Shown in pieces: positions 40,808-49,795 of a DNA stretch of 64,000 nt. The notes beneath the pieces were generated by a model. That model saw nothing but the letters and a program-made list of their open reading frames with translations, was not told the origin of the DNA and searched no databases. Every line of letters starts with the position of its first letter. The stretch's first letter is position 1. The translations under genes and the position numbers were made by a program. Source of the stretch: DASVEG01 sp035540495 (GTDB taxonomy: Bacteria > Actinomycetota > Acidimicrobiia > Acidimicrobiales > CADCTF01); assembly GCA_035540495.1 (NCBI GenBank), contig DATLGL010000029.1:1-64000 (forward strand), read 5' to 3'.

Positions 40808-42043
40808 TCAGCGGACGGTGTAGCCGAGCTCGAAGCTTCGGACAGCGCCGGCGAAGATGTTCTTCTCGATGTCGGGCGGCGTCACCACGTGCAGGTCGGT
40901 GATGCGCTTCGTGAGCTCCTCGAAGAGCACCCGCAGCTCGAAGCGCGCGAGGTTCGCGCCGACGCAGAAGTGGGTGCCAGATCCGAAGGCCAGGTGATGG
41001 TTCGGGTGGCGCGTCACGTCGAACCGGAACGGTTCGTCGAACACCGCTTCGTCCCGATTCGCCGACGGGTACAGCAACACGAGTCGAGCACCCTCGGGTA
41101 CGTGCGCGCCGCCCACGTCCGCCGGCGTCGTCGCCCGGCGGAACATGTTGTTGAGCGGCGTGACCCAGCGCAGCAGCTCCTCGACAGCGTCGGGGATCCG
41201 CTCGGGTTCCCTCGCCAGCAGCTCCCACTGATCGGGGTGTTCGCAGAACGTCGCCAGGCCGCGAGCGATCACGGTTCGTGTCGTCTCCGAACCGCCCGAG
41301 ATGAACAGCCCGGTCTCGTTGAAGATGGCGCTGTCGGGAAGCGGTCCGTCGTGGAGCTGAGCGTTCGCCCACGTCGAGATCAGATCGTCGGCCGGGCAGC
41401 CGCGCCTCTCGCCGACTGCGGCGTTCAGCGCCTGACCGAACTCGCCCAGCGCCGCGATGAACCCCGACGCGATCTCCGGGTCCTCCGTCACCGAGTCGAT
41501 GCGCATCAACCGCTCCGACCACGACTTCAGGTCGCTCCACCGTTCTTCCGGGAAGCCAAGGAGCTCAGCGGTGAGGCGAGCGGGAAGCTGGGCGGCGAGC
41601 GCCTCGACGACCTCGACCGATCCGCCGGCGTCGCAGATCGCGTCGACCAGCTCGGTCACGAGCGACCGCACCTTCGGCTCCAGCTTCCGCACCCCGGCCG
41701 GAGCCAGCTTTGGGATCACGAGCCGCCGCTGCTCGAGGTGACGCGGGTTGTCCTGGGCGATCATGTTGTCCTCGCCCTGGGAGAGCCGAGACCGGTACGA
41801 GCCGTGGCTCGAGAAGGTCGCGTCGTCGCGTTCCACTCGGAGCACGTCGGCATGACGGGTGATTCCCCACATGCCACTGCTCTCGTCGTAGTGGACCGGA
41901 TCGTTCGCGCGCAGCCACGTGAACGCCTCGTGCATCGCGTCGAGGTCGACGTAGAAGGTCGGATCGAGGAGCCCGACCCGCGGGACCGCAGTGCTGCTCA
42001 CGGCGGTGACGCTATCCGTGGCCGAATCGGTTCGTCCTGACAT
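40808..42043 (-). CDS. Cytochrome P450 (second)
   Basis: 411 residues. I-helix motif SGGSETT at 249-255, ExxR at Glu289-Arg292 in EELLRW, and the haem loop LAFGSGTHFCVGANLAR with Cys360. Residues MIAQDNPRHLEQRRLVI near 94-110 resemble P450s that act on steroids and branched lipids (CYP125/142-like), but the match is by pattern only. The start is ATG 42043. It is divergent from the molybdate regulator gene. No redox partner is adjacent. Confidence 0.87.
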   Translation of the reverse strand: MSGRTDSATDSVTAVSSTAVPRVGLLDPTFYVDLDAMHEAFTWLRANDPVHYDESSGMWGITRHADVLRVERDDATFSSHGSYRSRLSQGEDNMIAQDNPRHLEQRRLVIPKLAPAGVRKLEPKVRSLVTELVDAICDAGGSVEVVEALAAQLPARLTAELLGFPEERWSDLKSWSERLMRIDSVTEDPEIASGFIAALGEFGQALNAAVGERRGCPADDLISTWANAQLHDGPLPDSAIFNETGLFISGGSETTRTVIARGLATFCEHPDQWELLAREPERIPDAVEELLRWVTPLNNMFRRATTPADVGGAHVPEGARLVLLYPSANRDEAVFDEPFRFDVTRHPNHHLAFGSGTHFCVGANLARFELRVLFEELTKRITDLHVVTPPDIEKNIFAGAVRSFELGYTVR

Positions 42044-42090
42044 CGCATCCGCTAACCCAACTGCGGCTACAACCTCGCACATGCCAGGGC

Positions 42091-42096
42091 TAGCGT
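42091..42096 (+). promoter_or_regulatory. -10 element of the molybdate regulator gene
   Basis: TAGCGT at 42091-42096, seven bases before GTG 42104. It favours that GTG over the GTG at 42095, which would overlap the -10 element itself. Confidence 0.45.
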
Positions 42097-42103
42097 GCTC
42101 CTC

Positions 42104-42505
42104 GTGGCACGAAAACCTGCGTATCGACCGAGCGAAGTAGCCGAGCTGCTCGGCGTCAGCGTCGACACCGTGCGCCGTCTCGCCGACGACGGCCGTCTTC
42201 CGAGCACGCGATCCGGCGGCGAGCGGGTCATCGACGGCAGGGGCCTCGCGGCTTACCTCGCCGAGCACGGCGAGATCGCCGATGACACGCCGATCGTGGC
42301 CAGATCGGCCCGCAACCGCTTCCGGGGCATCGTCACCCGTGTCGTGAAGGACAAGGTCGCTGCGCAGGTCGAGGTGCAGGCAGGGCCTCACCGCTTCGTA
42401 TCGCTGATGACGCGAGAGGCAGCCGACGAGCTCGGCCTGGCGCCGGGGATGGTCGCGGTTGCTTCGATCAAGTCGACGAACGTGGTCGTCGAGGTGCCGG
42501 AGTGA
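42104..42505 (+). CDS. MerR/excisionase-type HTH with Mop (TOBE) molybdate-binding domain
   Basis: 133 residues. Residues 5-55 are an excisionase-like winged helix (RPSEVAELLGVSVDTVRRLADDGRLP). Residues about 68-133 are a Mop/TOBE domain (NRFRGIVTRVVKDKVAAQVEVQ, then ASIKSTNVVVEV). This fusion senses molybdate and regulates uptake genes. Its stop overlaps the ModA GTG (GTGA), so regulator and transporter form one operon of four genes. It starts seven bases after TAGCGT, so it is probably leaderless. Confidence 0.85.
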   Translation: MARKPAYRPSEVAELLGVSVDTVRRLADDGRLPSTRSGGERVIDGRGLAAYLAEHGEIADDTPIVARSARNRFRGIVTRVVKDKVAAQVEVQAGPHRFVSLMTREAADELGLAPGMVAVASIKSTNVVVEVPE

Positions 42506-43299
42506 GAGCGGCACGCGCCGCGTTGCTGTTGATCGTGGGAGCGACCATCACGGCACCGGTTTCGGCATGCGCGAGCTCGGAGCGAGATGCGGGAACGGCT
42601 ACGGGAGAGCAGCAACCGACCGACGCGACGCTGCGCGTGTTCGCCGCTTCGTCACTGACCGAGTCGTTCAAGGAGATCGCCGCCGAGTTCGAAGACGAGA
42701 ACCCGGGCGTCGACGTGATGCTCACGTTCGCCGGGTCGTCCGCGCTCGCTCAGCAGATCGACGCGGGAGCGGAGGCCGACGTCTTCGTGCCTGCCGACGA
42801 GGAGAGCCTCGCCGCGGTGGTGGACGCCGGCCACGCGGCCGACCGGGTGATCGTGGCTCGCAACCGACTGGTGATCCTGGTCGAGAAGGGGAACCCCAAG
42901 CGCATACGCGGCGTCGCCGATCTCGCCCTGTCGGGGGTCGTCGTCGTGGCGTGCGCGCCACAGGTCCCTTGCGGACGCCTCGCCGCCGCGCTGTTCGCGT
43001 TCGAGGGCGTCGAGGTCACTCCGGCGTCGATCGAGGAGAACGTGAAGGGGGTCGTGTCGAAGATCACCCTCGGCGAGGCCGACGCCGGGATCGTGTACGC
43101 GACGGATGCCAAGGCGGTCGCAGCCGGCGCCGACGCGGTCGCGATCGCCGCCGCCGACCGACCCGACCTGCAGGCCGTGTACCCCGCGGTGGTGACGGCG
43201 AACGCGAAGGACGGACCGCTCGCTCGACGCTGGATCCAGCACCTGCTCTCGGCGCGCAGCCAGGTGATCTTCGAGCGACACGGGTTCCTGCCGGCATGA
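42502..43299 (+). CDS. modA: Molybdate-binding lipoprotein ModA
   Basis: 265 residues. A lipobox ends in VSAC with Cys23. The mature part is a type-2 periplasmic binding protein: LRVFAASSLTESFKEIA near 45, LTFAGSSALAQQI near 74, and EADAGIVYATDAKA near 193, all ModA hallmarks for binding molybdate or tungstate. GTG 42502 overlaps the regulator stop. The stop (43299) overlaps ModB ATG. It is exported and anchored, feeding ModB. Confidence 0.9.
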   Translation: MRAARAALLLIVGATITAPVSACASSERDAGTATGEQQPTDATLRVFAASSLTESFKEIAAEFEDENPGVDVMLTFAGSSALAQQIDAGAEADVFVPADEESLAAVVDAGHAADRVIVARNRLVILVEKGNPKRIRGVADLALSGVVVVACAPQVPCGRLAAALFAFEGVEVTPASIEENVKGVVSKITLGEADAGIVYATDAKAVAAGADAVAIAAADRPDLQAVYPAVVTANAKDGPLARRWIQHLLSARSQVIFERHGFLPA

Positions 43300-44093
43300 A
43301 GCCATGGCGGGCGGTGCCGGCGCGTGCTGCTCCTGTCGCCGCGGCCGTGGTGGCTGCGAGCTTCTTCGTGCTCCCGCTGGTCGGGCTCGTGCAACGGGCC
43401 CCGTGGCGGAGCCTCGTCGACGACCTCACCGGCGACGCCGCCGTCACTGCGCTCCGATTGTCGCTGGTCTGCTCGCTCTGGGCGACCGCGCTGTCGGTCG
43501 CGTTCGGGCTGCCTCTCGCGTGGATCCTCGCCCGCGTCTCGTTCCCAGGGCGTCGGTTGGTGCGAGCGGTCGTCCTGATACCGCTCGTGCTGCCCCCGGT
43601 GGTCGGCGGGGTCGCGTTGCTGCTCGCGCTCGGTCGAAGGGGGATCGTCGGCCAGTACCTCGACCAGTGGTTCTCGCTACGTCTGCCGTTCACGACCGCG
43701 GGCGCGGTCGTCGCCGAAACGTTCGTGGCCATGCCCTTCCTCGTGATCACCGCGGAGGCGGCGTTCCGAGGTGCCGACCGACGGCTCGAGGACGCCGCGC
43801 GCACGCTCGGTGCTCGACCATGGACCGTCTTCCGCCGGGTGACGCTTCCGCTCACGTGGCCTGCCCTCGCTGCGGGGGCGGTGCTCGCCTGGGCGAGAGC
43901 GCTGGGTGAGTTCGGGGCGACGATCACCTTCGCCGGCAACGCCCCCGGCCGCACGGCCACCGTCCCTCTCGAGGTCTACCTGCTCCTCGAGTCGGGCGAG
44001 CTCGACGCCGCGATCGCGCTCAGCCTCGTGCTCCTCGTCGCGTCGGTCGCGGTGCTGGTGGCGCTCCGCGACCGGTGGGTGCGCGCGCTGTGA
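43296..44093 (+). CDS. modB: Molybdate ABC permease ModB
   Basis: 265 residues with about six membrane segments. The permease loop is ARTLGARPWTVFRRVTLPLTWPALAAG near 175-200, with the EAA-type motif, and ALGEFGATITFAGN follows near 207. ATG 43296 overlaps ModA stop (ATGA) and its stop overlaps the ModC GTG (GTGA), so expression is tightly coupled. It forms the membrane channel for molybdate. Confidence 0.92.
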   Translation: MKPWRAVPARAAPVAAAVVAASFFVLPLVGLVQRAPWRSLVDDLTGDAAVTALRLSLVCSLWATALSVAFGLPLAWILARVSFPGRRLVRAVVLIPLVLPPVVGGVALLLALGRRGIVGQYLDQWFSLRLPFTTAGAVVAETFVAMPFLVITAEAAFRGADRRLEDAARTLGARPWTVFRRVTLPLTWPALAAGAVLAWARALGEFGATITFAGNAPGRTATVPLEVYLLLESGELDAAIALSLVLLVASVAVLVALRDRWVRAL

Positions 44094-45157
44094 GCGGCCT
44101 CGACGCATCGATCTCTGCAACTGCGGGATCGTTCCGCCTCGACGTCGTGATCCGGGTGGCGGCGGGTGAGACCGTCGCCGTCGTCGGTCCGAACGGTGCC
44201 GGGAAGTCGACGCTCCTCCGCGCGCTCGCCGGGCTCACTCCGCTGAAGGAGGGACGGGTCGCGATCGGCGATCTCGTCGTCGACGACACGCGAGCTCGCG
44301 TCCGCATGCCGGTGGAGGAGCGGCCGATCGGCGTCGTGTTCCAGAGCGGGCACCTGTTCCCCCACCTCCGCGCCGTCGACGACGTCGCGTTCGGACTGCG
44401 CGCTCGTGGCGTCCGGCGTCGCGACGCGAACCGGCGGGCGCTCGACTGGCTCGACCGCGTCGGCCTGCGCGATCAGGCCGACAAGCGTCCGGCGCAGCTC
44501 TCCGGAGGCCAGGCCCAACGGGTCGCTCTCGCCCGCGCGCTCGCCATCGATCCCGACCTGCTGCTCCTCGACGAACCTTTGTCGGCTCTCGACGCGACGA
44601 CGAGGGTCGCAGTTCGCCGCGACCTGGCCGCGCATCTCCGATCGCACCGAGGCGCGCGACTCCTGGTTACTCATGATCCTGTCGACGCTGCGGCCCTGGC
44701 CGATCGGATCGTCGTGCTCGAAGGCGGCCGCGTGGTGCAGGAGGGATCGCTCGAATCGTTGACCACCGCCCCTCGTACGCCGTACGTCGCCGACCTCGTC
44801 GGCACGAACCTGCTCGCGGGCACCGCGTCGGGTGGTCACGTCGATGTTGGCGGTCTGGCTCTCACCGCCGCGGGCGACCTGGATGGCCGGGCAGTCGACG
44901 GGAACGTCCTGGTGACGATCCCTCCTCGAGCGATCGCTCTTTCGCGCAACCGCCCTGAGGGCACACCTCGGAACGTGTGGAGCGCTCGGGTCGATCACCT
45001 CGAGCGCATCGGCGACCGGGTGCGCGTGCGTGTGGTCGGTCCGGTGGCGGTCGTCGCCGAGGTGACGCCGGCCGCCGTCGCTGCACTGCCCATCGCGGAG
45101 GGCGACGAGGTGTGGGTGTCGGTGAAGGCGATGGAGGTGTCGATCTCGGGGATCTGA
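44090..45157 (+). CDS. modC: Molybdate ABC ATPase ModC
   Basis: 355 residues. Walker A GPNGAGKST near 39, Q loop VVFQSGHLFPHL near 87, signature LSGGQAQR near 137, Walker B LLLLDEPLSAL near 158, and the C-terminal TOBE region (about 290-355) of molybdate importers. GTG 44090 overlaps the ModB stop; GTG 44075 would add five residues. It drives transport with ATP. The 54 bases after it (45158-45211) show no T-run hairpin. Confidence 0.92.
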   Translation: MSGLDASISATAGSFRLDVVIRVAAGETVAVVGPNGAGKSTLLRALAGLTPLKEGRVAIGDLVVDDTRARVRMPVEERPIGVVFQSGHLFPHLRAVDDVAFGLRARGVRRRDANRRALDWLDRVGLRDQADKRPAQLSGGQAQRVALARALAIDPDLLLLDEPLSALDATTRVAVRRDLAAHLRSHRGARLLVTHDPVDAAALADRIVVLEGGRVVQEGSLESLTTAPRTPYVADLVGTNLLAGTASGGHVDVGGLALTAAGDLDGRAVDGNVLVTIPPRAIALSRNRPEGTPRNVWSARVDHLERIGDRVRVRVVGPVAVVAEVTPAAVAALPIAEGDEVWVSVKAMEVSISGI

Positions 45158-45211
45158 CGACGCCCCTAAAGCGAACAGCGGTCAGCGCCGACGCGAAGAG
45201 GACGAACGGTC

Positions 45212-46453
45212 ATGTCCCGCCCGATGCCGCCCACCACCCCTCGACTCGCGCGTTTCGCCATCGCCATGCTCGCCGCTGCGACGTTGGTGTCGGCCGGCGC
45301 GAACGCGGTGTCGGCGCAGGAGGCGCCGACGCCTCCGCCGACACCTGACGAAGCGCGTCAGCAGGAGGAGCAGCGGCGGTTGAGCGAGCAACTCGCGCAG
45401 ACGCAGGCTGCGCTCGACTCCCACGCCAAGATCCTCCGAGCCGAGGCGAGCCAGGTCCGGGCCGAGGCGCTTCGCCTCCGCGGAGCCGTCGCCGCGCAGC
45501 AAGCCGTTCTGGCAGAAGCGCGCGCTGCAGCCGACGCCGCGATCGAGCAGCTGGCTGCGGCACGTGACGCACGAGCGCAGGCCGAGGCCGATGTCGTCGA
45601 GCAGCGAACCCGCACGAAGAAGCTCGCGGCGAGCGCCTACATGAACGGTCCGGCGTCGATCAACCTCATCCTCAAGTCGAAGGACATCAACGACGCGGTG
45701 CGGCGCCAGTCGATGGCCGCGGCCGCCGGTCAGGCCACTGCGGAGACGCTCGCGGCGCTCGACAAGGCGGAGAAGCTCGCGACGAGAGCCGAGCGACATG
45801 CGACCGAGGCGGCTCAGATCGCTGCCGCCGCGGCAGCGTCGGCTGAATCCGAGGCGCAGGCACTCGCCGATCAGCAGGCCCGGCAGTCGTTGATCCTCAG
45901 CGCGGTGAACGATCGCATCGAGCACACGCTCTCGGAGGCCGCGGCGCTCGCGTCGATCGATCCCGCGGCAGCGGATGCCGCGGCTCAGCGCGATGCGGTC
46001 CTGCGCGACATCGCGATGCCGTCGGTCCGGCCGATCACGTCGCTGCGTCCTTCGATCCCACGAGTGCCGACGACGAGGGTCGGCGGGATCACGGTGTCCG
46101 TGGCGATCGCGCCGCAGCTGCAGGCGCTGCTGGACGCCGCGGCTGCTGCCGGGTTCAACCTCGGCGGGGGCGGCTTCCGCGACCCATCTGCGCAGATCGC
46201 GCTCCGGGTGCTCCATTGCGGGCCGACCGACTACGACATCTACGAGAAGCCGGCCGGCGAGTGCGTGCCGCCGACGGCGCGCCCCGGCATGTCGATGCAC
46301 GAGCACGGGCTCGCGATCGACTTCACCGTGAACGGCCGGGCGCTCGTGAGCGAGTCGGACCCGGCCTTCCAGTGGCTGGCCGCCAACGCGGCCACATACG
46401 GCTTCTACAACCTGCCGGGCGAACCCTGGCACTGGTCGACCACGGGGACCTGA
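45212..46453 (+). CDS. Exported coiled-coil D-alanyl-D-alanine carboxypeptidase (VanY-type)
   Basis: 413 residues. A signal peptide (1-35, cleavage near VSAQE) is followed by a 200-residue Ala/Glu/Gln/Arg coiled coil (about 47-235), like those of cell-wall hydrolase activators. The C-terminus is a VanY metallopeptidase: MSMHEHGLAIDFT supplies zinc His and Asp, and EPWHWS supplies the catalytic Glu and last His. It trims peptidoglycan stem peptides outside the cell. GAGGA stands nine bases before ATG 45212. The gene is alone between modC and a convergent phosphatase gene. Confidence 0.86.
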   Translation: MSRPMPPTTPRLARFAIAMLAAATLVSAGANAVSAQEAPTPPPTPDEARQQEEQRRLSEQLAQTQAALDSHAKILRAEASQVRAEALRLRGAVAAQQAVLAEARAAADAAIEQLAAARDARAQAEADVVEQRTRTKKLAASAYMNGPASINLILKSKDINDAVRRQSMAAAAGQATAETLAALDKAEKLATRAERHATEAAQIAAAAAASAESEAQALADQQARQSLILSAVNDRIEHTLSEAAALASIDPAAADAAAQRDAVLRDIAMPSVRPITSLRPSIPRVPTTRVGGITVSVAIAPQLQALLDAAAAAGFNLGGGGFRDPSAQIALRVLHCGPTDYDIYEKPAGECVPPTARPGMSMHEHGLAIDFTVNGRALVSESDPAFQWLAANAATYGFYNLPGEPWHWSTTGT

Positions 46454-46468
46454 GAACGCCGGTCGGAT

Positions 46469-47095
46469 CTAGGTGGCCGCGTCCTCGAGATGCGGCGCTC
46501 GGTTGACTCCGAAGATGTGTACGTCGCCTGAGGCCCACTCGACGACCAGCTCGGCGAAGGCTGTGTCGTCCCAGGCGAACCACGTGTCACGGGCGCCCGT
46601 GAGCATCCGCATCGCGGCGTTGAGGATGCCGGCGTGCGCGACGACGAGGATCGACGCAGGGCGATCTCGCAGCGTGGCCTCGACTGCTTGTGACGCTCTG
46701 CGCTCGAAGGCGGCGAGCGACTCGCCACCCTCGCTGGTGAGCGGGTCCCAGCGCGAACGGTCTCCTGGGATCGGGTAGCGGCGCGAGGCTTCTTCGTAGG
46801 GCAGCCCTGCGAGCGGTCCGTTGTCGTGTTCCATCCAGAGAGGCTCCGGCTCGGGCGCCAGGCCCAGAGCGGCGCCCACGATCGACGCGGTCTCGGCTGC
46901 GCGCACGAGGGGACTGTGGAGAACCCGCCCGAAGCCGAACGGGTTCCCGGTCCAGTGCGCCGCGAGGCGGGCGGCCTGTTCGCGCCCGACATCGGTGAGT
47001 GGCGAGTCGTAGCGGCCCTCGTGGACGTTCTCGTCATCTGCCCGTGACCGACCGTGGCGGAGGAGGACGAGGCGCGTCGTCGCGGCGGCGGGCAT
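46469..47095 (-). CDS. Histidine phosphatase family protein
   Basis: 208 residues. The catalytic His is in LVLLRHGRSRADD near 14, the second in LVVAHAGILNAA near 150, and acid residues in SEGGESLAAF near 122. It has the RHG and GES pattern of broad-specificity phosphatases and phosphoglycerate-mutase-like enzymes. ATG 47095 lies six bases after TACAGT on the minus strand, predicting a leaderless mRNA. The open frame to 47497 was rejected. The substrate is unknown; a paralogue is at 29410. Confidence 0.82.
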   Translation of the reverse strand: MPAAATTRLVLLRHGRSRADDENVHEGRYDSPLTDVGREQAARLAAHWTGNPFGFGRVLHSPLVRAAETASIVGAALGLAPEPEPLWMEHDNGPLAGLPYEEASRRYPIPGDRSRWDPLTSEGGESLAAFERRASQAVEATLRDRPASILVVAHAGILNAAMRMLTGARDTWFAWDDTAFAELVVEWASGDVHIFGVNRAPHLEDAAT

Positions 47096-47158
47096 CGGGC
47101 GACTGTACGGGTGGACGCGGCGCGGCCGTCCAGAGCTTTTCGATGCGAGGCTGCCGCC

Positions 47159-48004
47159 ATGCACGATCGCGAGCTGATGGTCGAAGATCCCGACGGGCTG
47201 TCGTCCGTCGTCTACGGGTGGCGTTCGCCGCAGGAACCGCCGAGGGCCGTCGTCCACATCCTCCACGGGTGGGCCGAGCACGCGCTCCGTTACGACCGGC
47301 TCGCGCAGCGGCTCGTCGCCGCCGGCTTCGCCGTGTTCGCCGACGACCATCGCGGACACGGCCAGACCGGCAAGCGCAGCGGCACCCTCGGCGACCTCGG
47401 ACCGCGCGGCATGGACGGGGTGCTCGACGCCGTGCGAAGCGTGATCGAGCGGGTCCGTACGGAGCATCCGGACGTCCCGCTGTTCGTGCTCGGCCACAGC
47501 TGGGGCTCGTTCATCCTCCAGCGCTACCTCCGTCGTTGGGCCGCGGCCGACGGTCTTGCCGGCGCGGTGCTGACCGGGACGACGTATCGAGATCCGTCGG
47601 CGCCTCCTGCGGAACGCCGCCCGCCGAACGAGGCGTTCGAACCAGCGCGAACCGCCTACGACTGGCTGTCACGTGACGAGGCGGAGGTCGACGCGTACAT
47701 CGCGGACGAGCTGTGCGGGTTCGAGATGATGAGGTCGCGTCCCGGTGGCGGAGGCGCGGCGTCGACGATCGACGACGAGCGACCGATCCCACCAGAGCTG
47801 CCGATCCTGGTGCTCAACGGGGCGGCCGATCCGATAGGGGGCGCCGCCGGTGGCGAAGCGCTCTTCGAGCACTACCGGTCGCAGGGCCTGAGCGACGTGA
47901 CGCTGCGCGCCTACGACGGAGCGCGGCACGAGCTCTTCAACGAGATCAACCGCGACGAGGTCACCGGCGACCTCCTCGGGTGGCTCGTGGCCAGGACCCC
48001 TTGA
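47159..48004 (+). CDS. Monoacylglycerol lipase-like alpha/beta hydrolase
   Basis: 281 residues of the Hydrolase_4 (monoglyceride lipase/lysophospholipase) group. The oxyanion region is HGWAEHALRYD near 36-46, the nucleophile Ser114 in GHSWGS, Asp224 in GAADPIGG, and His257 in GARHELFNE. ATG 47159 is chosen because the family begins there. It is followed by a TetR gene at 34 bases, so an operon is possible. It hydrolyses acyl esters in the cytosol; the exact substrate is unknown. Confidence 0.85.
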   Translation: MHDRELMVEDPDGLSSVVYGWRSPQEPPRAVVHILHGWAEHALRYDRLAQRLVAAGFAVFADDHRGHGQTGKRSGTLGDLGPRGMDGVLDAVRSVIERVRTEHPDVPLFVLGHSWGSFILQRYLRRWAAADGLAGAVLTGTTYRDPSAPPAERRPPNEAFEPARTAYDWLSRDEAEVDAYIADELCGFEMMRSRPGGGGAASTIDDERPIPPELPILVLNGAADPIGGAAGGEALFEHYRSQGLSDVTLRAYDGARHELFNEINRDEVTGDLLGWLVARTP

Positions 48005-48030
48005 CGCCGGGGTCCGAGAATAAATATTCT
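48001..48030 (+). promoter_or_regulatory. Promoter of the TetR-diiron operon with an operator over the -10
   Basis: TTGACG (48001-48006), 18 bases, then TATTCT (48025-48030), with GTG 48038 seven bases after. AGAATA (48017-48022) and TATTCT (48025-48030) form an inverted repeat around AA that covers the -10. This suits autorepression by the TetR encoded just downstream. Confidence 0.6.
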
Positions 48031-48037
48031 TCGGGAC

Positions 48038-48667
48038 GTGGGGGAAGCTGCCGAGCCGACGCGTCCTGAAGCGCGGGCGGAAGACGCGCTGCGCGAGAAG
48101 CTGCTCGACGCGGCCGCCCGAGTCTTCGCTCGTCAGGGATACTCCGGCACGAAGATCCTCGACGTCGTTCGTGAAGCCGGCCTGTCGACGGGTGCGGTGT
48201 ACGGCCGCTTCAAGTCGAAGAACGACCTGCTGCGCGAAGCCGTCATCCGTCGTACCGCGAATGTCGCCCGACTCGGGGCGGATGGGATCGACCGCGTAGC
48301 CGACCTGATCGCCAGAACTGCCAGCCTCCACACCGAACCTCTGTCCGACGCCGAGGCCGTGCGGCTCGAGGCGTTCGTCGCTGCTCGTCGCGAGCCGGAG
48401 GTGGCGGCGGCTCTCGCGGAGGCGCAGTCCCAGTGGCGGGCGGCGGTCCAACCGCTCGTCGACGCCGCGGTCGCGGACGGCACCGTCGACGAGGACGTCG
48501 ATCCGGAAGCCGTCCTCTACTTCGTCCGCTCGATGCACCTCGGCTTGCTGCTCCAGCGCGGAGCCGGTGCACCACCGCCCGACCCCGAGTCGTGGCAGGT
48601 CCTCGTCGATCGCATCGTGGCCAGCTTCGGCCGCCCCAGTCCTCGAAGAAGGAGACGTACCACGTGA
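48038..48667 (+). CDS. TetR-family regulator next to a diiron protein
   Basis: 209 residues. The HTH is TKILDVVREAGLSTGAVYGRFKSKNDLL. The C-terminal domain has helical sequence with VRLEAFVAARREPEVAAAL. Its stop overlaps the GTG of the diiron-protein gene (GTGA), so the two are coupled. The start, GTG 48038, is seven bases past the -10, so leaderless. It probably represses its own operon through AGAATA-AA-TATTCT. Confidence 0.85.
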   Translation: MGEAAEPTRPEARAEDALREKLLDAAARVFARQGYSGTKILDVVREAGLSTGAVYGRFKSKNDLLREAVIRRTANVARLGADGIDRVADLIARTASLHTEPLSDAEAVRLEAFVAARREPEVAAALAEAQSQWRAAVQPLVDAAVADGTVDEDVDPEAVLYFVRSMHLGLLLQRGAGAPPPDPESWQVLVDRIVASFGRPSPRRRRRTT

Positions 48668-49782
48668 CTGACACCATCGTCCCGCCGATCCCCGACAAGG
48701 CCGAGGTCGACGCGTCGATCAAGCTGATCACCGACAACGCGCAGCGCATCTTCCTGTGGAACTACGACCGCAGCCGCGAGCAGCTGGTCACCCTCTACAA
48801 CAAGGCGATGGCGTCGCAGTGGAACTCGGTGACCGAGCTCGACTGGTCGACCGACGTCGACCCCGAGGAGCTGATCCGCACCAGCCCGCAGGGCAACGCA
48901 ACGGTCGAGATCGCCCGCGCCGCCTCCGAAGTGGCCGGTTCGCCCTTCGCCAAGTGGTCGGAGAAGGAGTACACCCAGCTCGGCATCGAGTCGCTCAAGG
49001 CCCAGCTCAGCCAGTTCATGCACGGTGAGCAGGGGGCGATGATGGTCGCCGCCAAGATCGTCGAGACCGTGCCCTGGATCGACGCCAAGTACTACGCGGC
49101 GACGCAGACCATGGACGAGGCGCGCCACACCGAGGTGTTCGCGAAGTACCTCCACACCAAGCTCGGTGAGGCGTACCCGATGAGCCCGTTCCTGGAAGAC
49201 CAGATCGACGCGCTCATCAGCGACAACCGGTGGGACATCGCGTATCTCGGCATGCAGATCGTGATCGAGTCGCTTGCGCTCGCGGCGTTCGGCGGCATGC
49301 TTCGTGCGACGGAGGAGCCGCTCCTCAAGAAGCTGCTCCGCTACGTCATGTCGGACGAGGCCCGTCACGTCGCCTTCGGCGTGCTGAGCCTGGCCGAGTA
49401 CTACCAGGGGCTCACCGACGCCGAGCTCAAGGAGCGCCAGGAGTTCCTCGCCGAGAACACGCTCCGCAACCGGGCCCGGTCGACGACGCCGGAGATCTGG
49501 GAGCGCATGGGGGTGAACTTCAACGACGCGCTGCCGTCGATCCTCGAGGCGGTGCAGAAGAAGGGCACCACGCAGTTCGCCAGCTTCCAGCACGGCTTCT
49601 TCGCGAAGCTCGTCCCGAACGTCCGCAAGCTCGGCCTGCTCGACGCCAACAACGGCTACCTCCGCAAGCTGTGGGGCGACGCCGGCCTGCTCGAGTTCGA
49701 GTTCGCAGACGACACCGGCTCCGACTACGCCGAGTACGACGAGGTCGCGAAGGACCGCGCCGCTCGGGCCGCCGCCAACTAG
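48664..49782 (+). CDS. Ferritin-like diiron oxygenase-type protein
   Basis: 372 residues. The set of carboxylate and His ligands expected of a diiron helical bundle can be read: Glu122 (HGEQGAM), Glu152-Ala-Arg-His155 (MDEARHTE), Glu202 (VIESLAL), and Glu232-Ala-Arg-His235 (SDEARHV). The two DEARH motifs give the ExxH pair. It resembles R2-like and AurF/fatty-acid desaturase-like oxygenases of actinobacteria rather than a full ribonucleotide reductase. No radical-transfer Tyr can be assigned. It is coupled to a TetR gene, suggesting inducible oxidation of an unknown substrate. Confidence 0.78.
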   Translation: MTDTIVPPIPDKAEVDASIKLITDNAQRIFLWNYDRSREQLVTLYNKAMASQWNSVTELDWSTDVDPEELIRTSPQGNATVEIARAASEVAGSPFAKWSEKEYTQLGIESLKAQLSQFMHGEQGAMMVAAKIVETVPWIDAKYYAATQTMDEARHTEVFAKYLHTKLGEAYPMSPFLEDQIDALISDNRWDIAYLGMQIVIESLALAAFGGMLRATEEPLLKKLLRYVMSDEARHVAFGVLSLAEYYQGLTDAELKERQEFLAENTLRNRARSTTPEIWERMGVNFNDALPSILEAVQKKGTTQFASFQHGFFAKLVPNVRKLGLLDANNGYLRKLWGDAGLLEFEFADDTGSDYAEYDEVAKDRAARAAAN

Positions 49783-49795
49783 CGCGGCTCGGAGG

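Noticed and set aside
48664..49782. Diiron protein as ribonucleotide reductase R2
   Set aside because: No large subunit gene is near, no radical Tyr could be placed, and the sequence around the ligands differs from class I R2.
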